A stretch of 64,000 bases of DNA. It comes from Bradyrhizobium diazoefficiens (GTDB lineage Bacteria > Pseudomonadota > Alphaproteobacteria > Rhizobiales > Xanthobacteraceae). Below are positions 27,843 to 36,616 of the stretch, piece by piece (the stretch's first letter is position 1; every line of letters starts with the position of its first letter). The stretch spans positions 2,232,001-2,296,000 of the forward strand of contig NZ_CP067041.1 of NCBI RefSeq assembly GCF_016599855.1, given 5' to 3'. The notes under the pieces are model-generated. The model searched no databases, had not been told where the DNA came from, and saw nothing but the letters and a program-made list of their open reading frames with translations. Position numbers and translations under genes: made by a program.

Positions 27843-28168
27843 GGCGCTATCCCAGGCCGCTTCGACGATCGGAGCATTCTTTATTCCGACAGGATGATGT
27901 TCAACTTACGCTTGAAGCGCGGACCGCGCTTCGACGCTGACGTTCAGACGTATCGCCTGTCCGGCGGGGCAGGCGACAAAAAAAAGGTGCGGCCTCGAGA
28001 GGGGGACCAGCGCGGTACCAAAAAACCCCAATCGAGGCCGCCCGCGTCGATCGGCGGATCGAACGCTGCTCATTTTCGCGTGAGCATCCGGTGCGATAAT
28101 GAGACGTGCCGATGTCTTGATTCCAAATTTTCAATGTCGGAATCGAGGCACAACGTTCGCGCGGTTGT
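27843..28168. other. Convergent intergenic region holding a terminator
   Basis: The gap of 326 bases between the convergent dnaJ-like and anti-sigma genes holds one strong hairpin (27989-28041). Short open frames on both strands were judged spurious because they lack ribosome sites and read through the hairpin. Confidence 0.5.
27989..28041 (-). terminator. Long hairpin with U-tract ending the sigma/anti-sigma transcript
   Basis: GCGGCCTCGA (27989-27998) pairs with TCGAGGCCGC (28032-28041), and inside it GGGG pairs with CCCC. On the minus strand the stem is followed by ACC and a run of eight or more T. This fits an intrinsic terminator for transcripts arriving from the anti-sigma gene. The size and internal structure also leave room for a small stable RNA. 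Confidence 0.65.
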
Positions 28169-28939
28169 TTAGGTGCCGTTCTTCTCTGCCTGGTCGTAGA
28201 CCGCCTGCGCCACCTTTGTCAGCCGGTCGCGGTCGGCGCCGCCGCTGACGACGTAGCCGACGCCGCGGTCGGCCCAGAACAGGGCTCCGTCCTTGTCCTC
28301 CTTGGCGTACCGCATCTGCGTTGCGCCGCTCTCGGTCTTGGCGGTGTAGATCGTGTAGCGCTCGCCCGAGGCGCCCTCATACATCAGGAACGACGCCGGC
28401 CCGTTCGGTCCCGGCAGCAGCCGGCCGCCGACGAGCTTCAGCCCGCTCGCCTCCAGATTGGGCGCGAACACGGTCCAGCCGCAGCGCCGGGTCAGCCAGG
28501 CCTGGAGATGGTCGCGCTCGTTGCCGGGGACCTCGACGGGATGGCGAACCTCGACGACGTAGAGGCGGTGGGCATCGAGTGCGTCCGCCGTAAAGCTCTG
28601 GAAGGTCGAGGGCGCATTTGCGGCGCCATGCGCGACCCACCCGGCTGCGCCGCCGGCAACGAAGGCGAGCAGCGCGGCCGCAACCGCACCGTAGAGCCAT
28701 TGCCGTGGACGGCGCTCCAGCCGCTCGAGCTCCAGCCGCGCCGGCACCGGCTCCTGGGCGACGCCGTCGTAGCGGGCGTGCAGCATCTCGGCCATGGCGC
28801 GCCAGGATTGCACCCGTTCGGCATCCTCAGGATGCGCGGCAAGCCAGGCCTCGACGTCGGCGCGGCGCTCGGGCGGCAGCTCGCCATCGACAAAGGCATG
28901 CAGCTCGTCTTCGGTCACGGGAATATTGCGGTCGTTCAT
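28169..28939 (-). CDS. Membrane-anchored anti-sigma factor
   Basis: A 256-residue protein. The N-terminal cytoplasmic part (VTEDELHAFVDGELPPERRA, residues 8-27, and the following helices) is the anti-sigma fold that holds the ECF factor, but it lacks the His-x3-Cys-x2-Cys zinc motif. A single membrane helix lies at about 82-104 (AVAAALLAFVAGGAAGW), and a periplasmic sensor-like domain of about 150 residues follows. It is encoded 106 bases after the ECF sigma gene on the same strand, the usual pair. Release of the sigma factor presumably follows an envelope signal. Confidence 0.8.
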   Translation of the reverse strand: MNDRNIPVTEDELHAFVDGELPPERRADVEAWLAAHPEDAERVQSWRAMAEMLHARYDGVAQEPVPARLELERLERRPRQWLYGAVAAALLAFVAGGAAGWVAHGAANAPSTFQSFTADALDAHRLYVVEVRHPVEVPGNERDHLQAWLTRRCGWTVFAPNLEASGLKLVGGRLLPGPNGPASFLMYEGASGERYTIYTAKTESGATQMRYAKEDKDGALFWADRGVGYVVSGGADRDRLTKVAQAVYDQAEKNGT

Positions 28940-29045
28940 ATCGGTCGTCTCTGGCTCTGCGGCCCAAAATATTTGACGCGGTTCAACTGCGCTGCTCCTC
29001 TCTCTGAGCAGGAGACGCCGCATGCGCGATGCATCAATCCTGCAA

Positions 29046-29582
29046 TCATTTCACCCGCCTGAGCGCCGGGCGCTCGCCCTCCAGCGACGCTTTGACGTGG
29101 GATCTCGCCCGCGCCAGGCGCGACATCACGGTGCCGATCGGCACGCCCTGGATGTCGGCGACCTCGCGGTAGCTCATGCCTTCCAGCATCACCAGCAGCA
29201 GCACCGAGCGTTGCTCCTCGACCAGCGTCGAGAGCGCCCTCTCAATGTCGCGTCCCTCGGCCTCCGTGCCGCTGGCATCCGGGTTGTTCTCCGTCAGCTG
29301 CATGAATTGCGGCCGTCTTGCCAACGAGCGCCGCCGGTTCTTGTTGAGGTTGGTCAGGATCGTGTAGAGCCAGCTCCTGACGTCGCCCCCGAGAAACAAT
29401 CGCTCCGAACGCAATGCACGCACCAGCGTGTCCTGCACCAGATCGTCCGCTGCATCCGCGTCGCGCGTGAGCGCGCGCGCATAGCGGCGCAACGCTGGGA
29501 TCATGGCTTCCACGCTCTGCCGAAACGCACTCATTGCCGTCTTCACGTCCCTCGCGTTCGGCGCAAGCGCCTCAACGATCAT
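29046..29582 (-). CDS. ECF-type RNA polymerase sigma factor
   Basis: A 178-residue sigma-70 family extracytoplasmic-function factor. Region 2 is seen in ALTRDADAADDLVQDTLVRA with RSWLYTILTNLNKNRRRS, and the region 4 helix-turn-helix in MSYREVADIQGVPIGTVMSR. Regions 1.1 and 3 are absent, as usual. An internal ATG at 29534 (MSAFRQSVEAM) is an alternative start. The next gene encodes its anti-sigma factor. The regulon cannot be read from this window; fabI diverges from the same 123-base gap. Confidence 0.85.
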   Translation of the reverse strand: MIVEALAPNARDVKTAMSAFRQSVEAMIPALRRYARALTRDADAADDLVQDTLVRALRSERLFLGGDVRSWLYTILTNLNKNRRRSLARRPQFMQLTENNPDASGTEAEGRDIERALSTLVEEQRSVLLLVMLEGMSYREVADIQGVPIGTVMSRLARARSHVKASLEGERPALRRVK

Positions 29583-29705
29583 AACACCCGAATGGAACGG
29601 CTATTCCGGCGCTGGAAACAGCGTCGACGCCGCGTATTAGGACTGTACCGCAGGGGAGGGCTGGTGTACCTCCAGACCCCAACGCGAGCTACAGGACGTT
29701 AGCAG

Positions 29706-30527
29706 ATGGCGCAGAATTCAGGTCTGATGCAAGGACTGATGCAAGGCAAGCGCGGGGTCATCCTCGGCGTGGCCAACAACCGCTCGATCGCCTGGGGCAT
29801 CGCCAAGGCATGCCAGGCGGCCGGCGCCGAGCTCGCCTTCACCTATCAGGGCGATGCGTTGAAGAAGCGCGTCGAGCCATTGGCTGCCGAAGTCGGCGCA
29901 CTTGTGCTCGGCCATTGCGATGTCACGGATGCCGCGACCATCGACGCGGCCTTCGATGCCCTCAAGGCAAAGTGGGGCAAGATCGACTTCGTCGTGCACG
30001 CGATCGCTTACGGCGAACAGCTCGACGGCCGCTACGTCGACACCACGCCGGAAAACTTCTCTAAATCGATGCTGATCTCCTGCTACTCGCTCACCGCGCT
30101 CGCGCAGCGCGCCGAGAAGCTGATGACCGACGGCGGCTCGATCCTCACGCTCAGCTATTACGGCGCCGAGAAGTGGATGCCGCGCTATAACGTGATGGGT
30201 GTGGCGAAGGCCGCACTCGAAGCGAGTGTGCGATACCTCGCCGCCGACCTCGGCGAGAAGGCGATCCGCGTCAATGCGATTTCTGCCGGTCCGATCAAGA
30301 CGCTTGCCTTCGCGGGCATCTCGGATTCCCGCCTGCTGCTGAAATACAACGAGGTCAACGCGCCGCTGCGGCGCAACGTGACGATCGAGGAGGTCGGCGA
30401 CAGCGCGGTCTATTTCCTGTCGGACATGTCGCGTGGCGTCACCGGCGAAATCCATCACGTCGATTCCGGTTACAACGTGCTGGGCATGAGCCGGCCCGAG
30501 GCATCCGGCACGGCGCCGAAGGACTGA
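29706..30527 (+). CDS. fabI: Enoyl-[acyl-carrier-protein] reductase (NADH)
   Basis: A 273-residue SDR-like enzyme of fatty-acid synthesis that reduces trans-2-enoyl-ACP. It has GVANNRSIAWGIAKA as cofactor loop, VVHAIAYGEQLDGRYVDT, and the catalytic Tyr-x6-Lys pair Y161 and K168 (RYNVMGVAKAA) typical of FabI, with Y151 nearby. The ISAGPIKTLAFAGI substrate loop is intact. A histidine phosphatase gene follows after 12 bases and is probably cotranscribed. FabI is the target of triclosan-type inhibitors in many bacteria. Confidence 0.9.
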   Translation: MAQNSGLMQGLMQGKRGVILGVANNRSIAWGIAKACQAAGAELAFTYQGDALKKRVEPLAAEVGALVLGHCDVTDAATIDAAFDALKAKWGKIDFVVHAIAYGEQLDGRYVDTTPENFSKSMLISCYSLTALAQRAEKLMTDGGSILTLSYYGAEKWMPRYNVMGVAKAALEASVRYLAADLGEKAIRVNAISAGPIKTLAFAGISDSRLLLKYNEVNAPLRRNVTIEEVGDSAVYFLSDMSRGVTGEIHHVDSGYNVLGMSRPEASGTAPKD

Positions 30528-30539
30528 TCGCCTCCCGAA

Positions 30540-31139
30540 ATGCCCGTGCCCACGATCTATTATCTTCGCCACGGCGAGACCGAGTGGAATGCGCTCGGCA
30601 GGCTTCAGGGCACCAAGGATATTCCGCTCAATGCGCGCGGCTGCGGCCAGGCCGTGCAGGCCGGCGGCATTCTGGCCGATCTCCTGAGACGTGACGGCAA
30701 GGACAAGACGGCGCTGTCCTATGTGTCGAGCCCGCTCGGCCGTGCGCGCCAGACCATGGAACTAGCGCGCGGCAGGCTCGAACTGCCGGTTGCCGACTAT
30801 GTGCTGGACGATCGCCTGCGCGAGATCGGCTACGGCGTCTGGGAAGGGCTGACGCTGGCCGAGAGCGAGGCGAACGATCCGGACATCTATGCCAGGCGTC
30901 TCGCCGACAAATGGACCGTGGCGCCTGCGGGCGCGGAGACTTACGCCGATGTGCAGGTCCGCGTCCGTGCCTGGTATGACGAGCTTCGGACCGACACCGT
31001 CGCGGTCGCCCATGGCGGCACCTGCCGGGCCCTGATGGTCTCGCTCGGCCTGGAGACGCCGGCCAGCGCCGCCGAGCTCTATATCGAGCAGGGCGCCGTC
31101 TACGTATTCCGCGACGGCCGGCTGGAGAAGTTTAGTTAA
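30540..31139 (+). CDS. Histidine phosphatase family protein (phosphoglycerate mutase-like)
   Basis: A 199-residue enzyme of the histidine phosphatase superfamily. The phospho-accepting His is in YLRHGETEW (R10-H11-G12), followed by SSPLGRARQTMELA and LREIGYGVWEGLTL with the acid residue. The second His is in TVAVAHGGTCRAL. Members include phosphoglycerate mutases and alpha-ribazole or other phosphatases; sequence alone does not decide. It lies 12 bases after fabI and is followed by a large palindromic repeat. Confidence 0.8.
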   Translation: MPVPTIYYLRHGETEWNALGRLQGTKDIPLNARGCGQAVQAGGILADLLRRDGKDKTALSYVSSPLGRARQTMELARGRLELPVADYVLDDRLREIGYGVWEGLTLAESEANDPDIYARRLADKWTVAPAGAETYADVQVRVRAWYDELRTDTVAVAHGGTCRALMVSLGLETPASAAELYIEQGAVYVFRDGRLEKFS

Positions 31140-31148
31140 TCCCACCGG

Positions 31149-31230
31149 CGTCATTCCGGGGCGGTGCGCAGCACCGAACCCGGAATCTCGAGATTCCGGG
31201 TTCGGTGCTTTGCATCGCCCCGGAATGACG
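31149..31230. repeat. Family A repeat, near-perfect inverted repeat
   Basis: The two halves, CGTCATTCCGGGGCGGTGCG and its inverted partner ending GCATCGCCCCGGAATGACG, pair over almost their whole length around a central CTCGAG. It is the cleanest family A copy here. It lies between the histidine phosphatase gene and aroC. Confidence 0.85.
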
Positions 31231-31318
31231 GAACTAGGGTTGAACCCGATGCTCCTCGGCGCTAGGACATTGACAAACAACGTTTATGCAAAACGTCAAC
31301 GCTAAGTGGCAGTTCGGC

Positions 31319-32407
31319 ATGTCCTTCAACACCTTCGGCCACATGTTCCGCGTCACCACCTTTGGCGAGAGCCACGGGGTGGCGATCGGCTGTGTGGTCG
31401 ACGGCTGCCCGCCGATGATCCCGCTCACCGAGGCCGACATCCAGCAGGACCTCGATCGCCGCAAGCCGGGCCAGTCGCGCTTCACCACCCAGCGCCAGGA
31501 GTCGGATCAGGTCAAGATCCTGTCCGGCGTGATGGCGCATCCAGAGACCGGCGTGCAGGTCACTACGGGCACGCCGATCGGGCTCCTGATCGAGAATACC
31601 GACCAGCGCTCCAAGGACTATTCGGAGATCAAGGACAAGTTTCGTCCCGGTCATGCCGACTTCACCTATGAGGCGAAGTACGGCCTGCGCGACTATCGCG
31701 GCGGCGGCCGTTCCTCGGCGCGCGAGACCGCGATGCGCGTCGCCGCGGGTGCGATCGCGCGAAAAGTGCTGCCCGATGTGAAGGTGCGCGGCGCGCTGGT
31801 GCAGATGGGGCCGCACAAGATCGACCGCGCGAAATGGGATTGGGACGAGATCGCCAGGAATCCGTTCTTCTGTCCGGACAAGGACAAGGCCGCGTTCTTC
31901 GAGACCTATCTCGACGGCATCCGCAAGAACGGCTCCTCGATCGGCGCGGTGCTCGAAATCGTCGCCGAAGGCGCGCCGGCCGGTTTGGGCGCGCCGATCT
32001 ACGCAAAACTCGATTCCGATCTCGCGGGCGCGATGATGACCATCAACGCGGTGAAGGGCGTCGAGATCGGCGCAGGCTTTGGCGCGGCCGAGCTGACTGG
32101 CGAGGAAAACGCCGACGAGATGCGCACCGGCAATGACGGCACGCGCTTCCTCTCCAATCACGCCGGCGGCGTTCTCGGCGGCATTTCCACGGGACAGCCG
32201 ATCGTGGTGCGTTTCGCGGTGAAGCCGACCTCGTCGATCCTGCAGCCGCGCCTCACCGTCGATCGCCAGGGCGCCGACACCGAGATCTTTACCAAGGGCC
32301 GCCACGATCCCTGCGTCGGCATCCGCGCCGTCCCCGTCGGCGAAGCCATGATGGCGTGCGTGCTGGCCGACCATTTCCTCCGCGATCGCGGGCAGGTCGG
32401 GCGTTGA
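31319..32407 (+). CDS. aroC: Chorismate synthase
   Basis: A 362-residue enzyme converting 5-enolpyruvylshikimate 3-phosphate to chorismate with reduced FMN, the last step of the shikimate pathway. All three family signatures occur: [17 protein letters not shown] near the start, the mid segment [20 protein letters not shown], and the late [17 protein letters not shown]. The usual start [12 protein letters not shown] is the ATG at 31319; the frame is open to 31286. No other aro gene is adjacent. Confidence 0.95.
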   Translation: MSFNTFGHMFRVTTFGESHGVAIGCVVDGCPPMIPLTEADIQQDLDRRKPGQSRFTTQRQESDQVKILSGVMAHPETGVQVTTGTPIGLLIENTDQRSKDYSEIKDKFRPGHADFTYEAKYGLRDYRGGGRSSARETAMRVAAGAIARKVLPDVKVRGALVQMGPHKIDRAKWDWDEIARNPFFCPDKDKAAFFETYLDGIRKNGSSIGAVLEIVAEGAPAGLGAPIYAKLDSDLAGAMMTINAVKGVEIGAGFGAAELTGEENADEMRTGNDGTRFLSNHAGGVLGGISTGQPIVVRFAVKPTSSILQPRLTVDRQGADTEIFTKGRHDPCVGIRAVPVGEAMMACVLADHFLRDRGQVGR

Positions 32408-32469
32408 TGCCGCGGTACTAGCCCACCGCGCAGCTTGACGATTCCACAACTTCGTCCGCAAATGCAGGC

Positions 32470-33660
32470 ATGGAAAGCTCCGGGCTCCAGCGTGTCCTGA
32501 ACTGGCTGATCGACGGCGCGAGGACCTCGGGGACTTCGGCCGACATGATCGCCGCCGTCTGCGAACGTCTGGTCGATGCCGGCCTGCCGCTGTCGCGCTT
32601 CGGCATCTTCATCCGCACGTTGCATCCGGAAATCTTCGGCCGCAACTTCATCTGGCGGCAGGGCCAAGAGGTCGAGATCGGCACGGTCGATTTCGAGATT
32701 CTGGAGACGCCTGAATTCGCCAGGAGCCCGCTTCGCATCGTGTTCGAGCAGGGGCTCGAGGTGAGGGGCCGCATCGACGATCCCGACAGCAGGCGGTTTC
32801 CGTTTCTCGACGATTTGCGCACGGAAGGGGCGACCGACTACATCGCGCTGCCGATGCCGTTTCTCGATGGCTCGATCCATGCGACGAGCTGGACCACGCG
32901 GCATCCCATTGGGTTCAGGGACGACGACATCGCCGCGATCAGGAGCATCATGGCGCCGCTCGCCCGCGTCAGCGAAATCATCAGCCTGCGCCGCACCGCC
33001 GCGATGCTGCTCGACACCTATGTCGGCAACCGCGCCGGTGCGCGTATCCTCGGCGGCCAGATCCGCCGCGGCCACAACGACACCATGCAGGCCGCGATCT
33101 GGCTCTCGGACCTGCGCGGCTTCACCGCGCTCTCGGACCGGCTGCCGGCCGAGACGGTGGTCCAGATCCTCAATCATTATTTCGACTGCCAGGTCACCGC
33201 GATCCGGGGTCATGGCGGCGAGGTGCTGAAATTCATGGGTGACGGACTGCTCGCGGTGTTTCCGATCGACGAATATGTCGGCGACGCCGCGCATGTCTGC
33301 ACGCGCGTGCTGGAGGCGGCGCGGGAATCCCGTGCCAGCGTCGAGGCGCTGGCTTTTCCGGTCGGCGATGTCATCGAGCGCTTCCGCTTCGGTGTCGCCC
33401 TGCATGTCGGCAACATCCTCTACGGCAATATCGGCGGCGGCAACCGGCTCGACTTCACCTGCATCGGCCCCGCCGTCAATCTCGCGGCACGGCTGGAGAA
33501 GATCGCGGGGCGCCTGGGGCGGACCGTCGTGGTGTCGGAGGGCTTTGCCAATGCCTGCCGCGAGGGCTGGCGCGAACTCGGCGAATTTCCAATCGCAGGA
33601 TTTTCCAAGGCGCAGCGCGTATACGGGCTTGCCGAGGAGACGCCAGTGCTGATGGCTTAG
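32470..33660 (+). CDS. Class III adenylate/guanylate cyclase
   Basis: A 396-residue soluble protein with an N-terminal region of about 180 residues that looks like a GAF-type or unnamed sensor domain, then a class III nucleotide cyclase domain (about 205-370). The two metal-binding aspartates are D214 (WLSDLRGFT) and D258 (KFMGDGLLAVF). NRLDFTCIGPAVNLAARLE is the typical late motif. ATP versus GTP specificity is not certain; most rhizobial members are taken to make cAMP. Rhizobia carry many such cyclases with different sensors. Confidence 0.85.
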   Translation: MESSGLQRVLNWLIDGARTSGTSADMIAAVCERLVDAGLPLSRFGIFIRTLHPEIFGRNFIWRQGQEVEIGTVDFEILETPEFARSPLRIVFEQGLEVRGRIDDPDSRRFPFLDDLRTEGATDYIALPMPFLDGSIHATSWTTRHPIGFRDDDIAAIRSIMAPLARVSEIISLRRTAAMLLDTYVGNRAGARILGGQIRRGHNDTMQAAIWLSDLRGFTALSDRLPAETVVQILNHYFDCQVTAIRGHGGEVLKFMGDGLLAVFPIDEYVGDAAHVCTRVLEAARESRASVEALAFPVGDVIERFRFGVALHVGNILYGNIGGGNRLDFTCIGPAVNLAARLEKIAGRLGRTVVVSEGFANACREGWRELGEFPIAGFSKAQRVYGLAEETPVLMA

Positions 33661-33699
33661 GGGCGCTGAATTTGTTCGGCGTCGCGCCCAGATGCTTCC

Positions 33700-34005
33700 C
33701 TATTCTTCCGGCTCGGTCGTGAACAGCAGCGGATAGCCCTTGGCACGGCCGGCGTCGGTGGCGCGGGTCGCCTTGGTCTCGGCGACATCCTTGGTGAACA
33801 CGGCGACGACGCAGGCCCCCAGCTTGTGCGCGGTGATCATGACCTTGTAGGCCTGATCCTCGGTCATCCGGAATTCGGCCTTGAGGATCCTGGTGACGAA
33901 CTCACGCGGCGTGAAGTCGTCGTTGATCAGGATGACCTTGTGCAGCTTCGGCCGCTCGACCTTGGTCTTCGTCCGCATCTTCGGCTTGGTGACAGTGTCG
34001 TTCAT
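33700..34005 (-). CDS. clpS: ClpS, ATP-dependent Clp protease adaptor
   Basis: A 101-residue adaptor that delivers N-degron proteins to ClpAP. The conserved face is present: KVILINDDFTPREFVTRILK (substrate pocket with the Asn-Asp-Asp), then AYKVMITAHKLGACVVAVFT with the ligand-contacting His. The N-terminal tail that enters ClpA is Lys-rich. Alpha-Proteobacteria often have two ClpS forms and this may be either. clpA is not in the window. The gene lies 44 bases after DUF190 in the same direction. Confidence 0.9.
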   Translation of the reverse strand: MNDTVTKPKMRTKTKVERPKLHKVILINDDFTPREFVTRILKAEFRMTEDQAYKVMITAHKLGACVVAVFTKDVAETKATRATDAGRAKGYPLLFTTEPEE

Positions 34006-34049
34006 TCCGCCTCCCGGAAACGGCGGGCTCAGGTTCCCAGCCGGAGCGA

Positions 34050-34391
34050 TCAGTTCGCGGCCTTCGCACCATATTGCAGGACCTGCACTTTCTCCAAGGT
34101 GATCAGGCCGCTCGACATCATGCCATCCAGGATGGGCAGGAATGCGTCGATGTTGTCCTCGCTGTCGACGATCTCGATCAACAGCGGCAAATCCTCCGAG
34201 AGCCGCAAGATTTTCGAAGTGTGCAGCCGGCTCGATTTGCCAAAGCCCATCGGTCCGCGCAGCACGGTGGCGCCGGCGAGGCGCTGTTCGCGTGCCTTCA
34301 TCACGATGGCTTCATAGAGCGGCTTGCCATCGCAATGATCGCTCTCGCCAATGAAGATCCGGAGCAAAACGGCCTGACGCGGGATCTGCAT
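34050..34391 (-). CDS. DUF190 family protein of the fluoride operon
   Basis: A 113-residue PII-like DUF190 protein (RIFIGESDHCDGKPLYEAIV, RGPMGFGKSSRLHTSKILRL, LPLLIEIVDSEDNIDAFLPI). DUF190 genes are repeatedly found beside crcB in fluoride-resistance operons and are trimeric PII-like proteins thought to be regulatory. It begins 3 bases after the first FluC gene ends, so it is the last gene of the unit controlled by the riboswitch at 36541-36606. Confidence 0.85.
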   Translation of the reverse strand: MQIPRQAVLLRIFIGESDHCDGKPLYEAIVMKAREQRLAGATVLRGPMGFGKSSRLHTSKILRLSEDLPLLIEIVDSEDNIDAFLPILDGMMSSGLITLEKVQVLQYGAKAAN

Positions 34392-34393
34392 GA

Positions 34394-34819
34394 TCAGCTC
34401 CTTTTCAAGCGATTGTAGCGGGTCGCCATCATATGCCCGAACCAGACCGACACCAGCCAGCAGACGACGGAGGCTCCGATATAGGTCAGCGCCGTATATT
34501 TCATACCTCCGTGGAACAGGCGGAAGGTCTCGAGGCTGAAGGTCGAGAACGTGGTGTAGCCGCCGCAGAAGCCGGTCATGACGAACTGCCGATGCTCCGG
34601 CCGCGCCAGCATGCGGCCATCAGGGCCGGTCAGCGTCGCGTAGAAGCCGATGATGAGTGAGCCCGTCGCGTTGATGAATAGCGTTGCAAAGGGAAAGCCG
34701 GGGCCGGTGTCGAGGGCGAGCCCGACCAGATAGCGCGTCATCCCGCCGACGATGCTGCCGGCAGAAACCCAGGCATAGAGCATCGCAATGCGCCTGCGAT
34801 CGGCAGAGGAGGGCTTCAT
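34394..34819 (-). CDS. crcB: FluC/CrcB fluoride channel subunit (canonical)
   Basis: A 141-residue four-helix membrane protein of the Fluc family, which forms dual-topology dimers exporting F-. Seen are the central GGMTRYLVGLAL, FINATGSLIIGFYA with the Na+-site break, and GGYTTFSTFSLETFR with both F-box phenylalanines (F91, F94). It lies between a second crcB-like gene (6 bases upstream) and DUF190. All pore residues look intact. Confidence 0.9.
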   Translation of the reverse strand: MKPSSADRRRIAMLYAWVSAGSIVGGMTRYLVGLALDTGPGFPFATLFINATGSLIIGFYATLTGPDGRMLARPEHRQFVMTGFCGGYTTFSTFSLETFRLFHGGMKYTALTYIGASVVCWLVSVWFGHMMATRYNRLKRS

Positions 34820-34825
34820 CTGCCG

Positions 34826-35215
34826 CTAGCCTCCCAGACTGTCGGCGAGGAGGAAGCCGCAGCTCACAGCCGCGAGGCACAGTCCGACCGAGAACACGAC
34901 ATTGCCGAGTGCGTGCACCGGCTCACCGTTACGGGCGAGCGTCAGCGTTTGCAGGCTGAAGGAGGATACCGTGGTGTAGCAGCCGAGAAAGCCCGTCACC
35001 GCGAACAGCCACGGATTGGGCGAGGCGAAGGCCGAGCCGGGGTGGGTCGCCAGCGCGCCAAAGATACCGATCAGGAAGGCGCCGGTGACGTTGATCGTCA
35101 TGGTGCCCCAGGGAAAGGTCTCGCCCAGCCGTCGCGCGATCGCGCCGGAGACGAAATAGCGGGCGCAGCCACCGAGCACGCTGCCGACCATGATTGCGAT
35201 CACTCCGCTCAGCAC
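34826..35215 (-). CDS. crcB: FluC/CrcB fluoride channel subunit (divergent)
   Basis: A 129-residue Fluc paralogue: GGCARYFVSGAI, TINVTGAFLIGIFG and GCYTTVSSFSLQTLT. In the last motif the first F-box phenylalanine is replaced by valine (V83) while the second (F86) is kept. Gram-positive bacteria with paired Fluc genes often make obligate heterodimers in which one subunit is degenerate, so this protein may need the neighbouring canonical FluC. The GTG start at 35215 follows CGGGGGCTG. The gene starts 16 bases downstream of the MFS stop. Confidence 0.85.
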   Translation of the reverse strand: MLSGVIAIMVGSVLGGCARYFVSGAIARRLGETFPWGTMTINVTGAFLIGIFGALATHPGSAFASPNPWLFAVTGFLGCYTTVSSFSLQTLTLARNGEPVHALGNVVFSVGLCLAAVSCGFLLADSLGG

Positions 35216-35230
35216 GATGAACAGCCCCCG

Positions 35231-36439
35231 TCATTCCTTGTCTTCCGCCGTCAAGCCGCTGCCGATGGCGAGCAGTCCCACCAGCGCGGCCAGTGCGAAG
35301 CCGAGCCCAGCGAGGAACGTTCCCGTCGCGCCGTAGGTGTCCCACAGCGCGCCGGCGATCACGCTCGCGGCCAGCATTGCAAGGCCGGTGAACAGATTGA
35401 AATAGCCGAACGCGGTCCCGCGCAGGCTTGGCGGTGCAGTATCGGCGATGATGGCCGAGAGCAAGCCTTGTGTCAGTCCCATGTGCAGGCCCCATAGCAC
35501 GACGCCGAGCGCGAGGCCGGTGAGACTCGGCAGCAGCGCGAGGGCGAGGTCGGCGCAGGCGAGAAAGACCAGGCCGAGCGCGAGCGGGGCGATCCGGTTG
35601 ATCCGGTCCGACAGCACGCCGGCGGGATAGGCCGAGAGCGCGTAAGTGATGTTCATCAGCACCAGCACCGCCGGCACCCACATCGCATTGAGGCCGATGT
35701 TCTGTGCGCGGAGAATCAGAAAGGCCTCGCTGAAACGCGCGAGCGTGAAGATCACGCCGACTGCGACGACGCGCCAGTACACGGATCCAAGCTGCCGCAT
35801 CGCGGCGGTGTTGAGCGGGTTCTTCGCAGGCGCCCGGCTCGGATCCGCTTCCGGCTCCTTGACCGCGAACGCGATCAGGCCAAAGGACAAAAACGCCGGC
35901 ACCACCGCCACCCAGAACACGGCGACAAAATGGTCGGCCGTCCACCACATCAGGCCCATCGCGGCGAGCGGTCCGACAAAGGCGCCGATCGTGTCGAGCG
36001 ACTGCCGCAGGCCGAAGCTCGCGCCGCGCAGGCCGCTAGGTGCGATATCGGCGATCAGCGCATCGCGCGGCGCGCCGCGAATGCCCTTGCCGACGCGATC
36101 GATGAAGCGCGCCGCCACCAGCCAGCCGACGCTGGGCGCAAGCGGGAACAGCGGCTTGGTCAGGGCGGCAAGGCCATAGCCGAGTGCGGCGAGCAGCTTG
36201 CGCCGGCCGAGCCAGTCCGACAACGCTCCGGAAAAGATCTTCGTCATCGACGCAGTTGCCTCCGCGACGCCCTCGATGAAGCCAACGGTGAGCGTGGAGG
36301 CGCCGAGCACGGTGACGAGATAGACCGGCAGCAGCGCGTGGATCATCTCGGAGGAGATATCCATCAGCATCGAGACGAAGCCGAGCACCCAGATTCCGCT
36401 GGGCAGCTTAGTGCGCGCAACATTCGGTATGATCTTCAC
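35231..36439 (-). CDS. MFS transporter, first gene of a fluoride-responsive operon
   Basis: A 402-residue MFS permease with about 12 helices. It has MDISSEMIHALLPVYLVTVL at the first helix, the motif A-like SDWLGRRKLLAALGY, and FIDRVGKGIRGAPRDALIAD typical of a family often found beside metal or anion resistance genes. The GTG at 36439 has AAGGAAGGACAC upstream; an ATG at 36463 is possible but lacks a ribosome site. A fluoride riboswitch and terminator lie directly upstream, and two FluC genes and DUF190 follow closely. Its substrate may be fluoride-related or a solute that offsets fluoride stress; this is inference. Confidence 0.8.
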   Translation of the reverse strand: MKIIPNVARTKLPSGIWVLGFVSMLMDISSEMIHALLPVYLVTVLGASTLTVGFIEGVAEATASMTKIFSGALSDWLGRRKLLAALGYGLAALTKPLFPLAPSVGWLVAARFIDRVGKGIRGAPRDALIADIAPSGLRGASFGLRQSLDTIGAFVGPLAAMGLMWWTADHFVAVFWVAVVPAFLSFGLIAFAVKEPEADPSRAPAKNPLNTAAMRQLGSVYWRVVAVGVIFTLARFSEAFLILRAQNIGLNAMWVPAVLVLMNITYALSAYPAGVLSDRINRIAPLALGLVFLACADLALALLPSLTGLALGVVLWGLHMGLTQGLLSAIIADTAPPSLRGTAFGYFNLFTGLAMLAASVIAGALWDTYGATGTFLAGLGFALAALVGLLAIGSGLTAEDKE

Positions 36440-36477
36440 GTGTCCTTCCTTGGCCTTCGTCATCAGGCAACAAAAAA

Positions 36478-36492
36478 CCCGCCATCGGCGGG
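36478..36492 (-). terminator. Riboswitch expression-platform terminator
   Basis: On the minus strand CCCGCC-GAT-GGCGGG is followed by TTTTTTG. It lies 49 bases downstream of the fluoride aptamer and just before the MFS start. It therefore looks like the regulated terminator of the switch rather than the end of an upstream transcript. Confidence 0.8.
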
Positions 36493-36540
36493 TTTGTCCA
36501 TTGCTCCCGCCAAAGGCAGAGGTTCATTGCCTCACCTCGA

Positions 36541-36606
36541 GCAGGAGTCATCAGCCCACTACGGTCGATCGACCGCCGGGCAGTTGTCGGGGGACTCCAT
36601 CCCCAT
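36541..36606 (-). promoter_or_regulatory. Fluoride riboswitch (crcB motif RNA)
   Basis: The minus strand carries the conserved blocks of the fluoride aptamer in order: GGGGATGGAGTCCCCC at the 5' end, then CAACTGCCCGGCGG, a variable hairpin GGTCGATCGACC, and GGGCTGATGACTCCTGC at the 3' end. It is followed by an intrinsic terminator and an operon with two FluC fluoride channels and DUF190, exactly the genes this riboswitch controls elsewhere. Fluoride binding should prevent termination and switch the operon on. Confidence 0.85.
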
Positions 36607-36616
36607 CTGTATGGTC

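Noticed and set aside
27894..28172. 92-codon plus-strand frame between dnaJ-like and anti-sigma genes
   Set aside because: Reads through the terminator hairpin, lacks a ribosome site and has no recognisable features.
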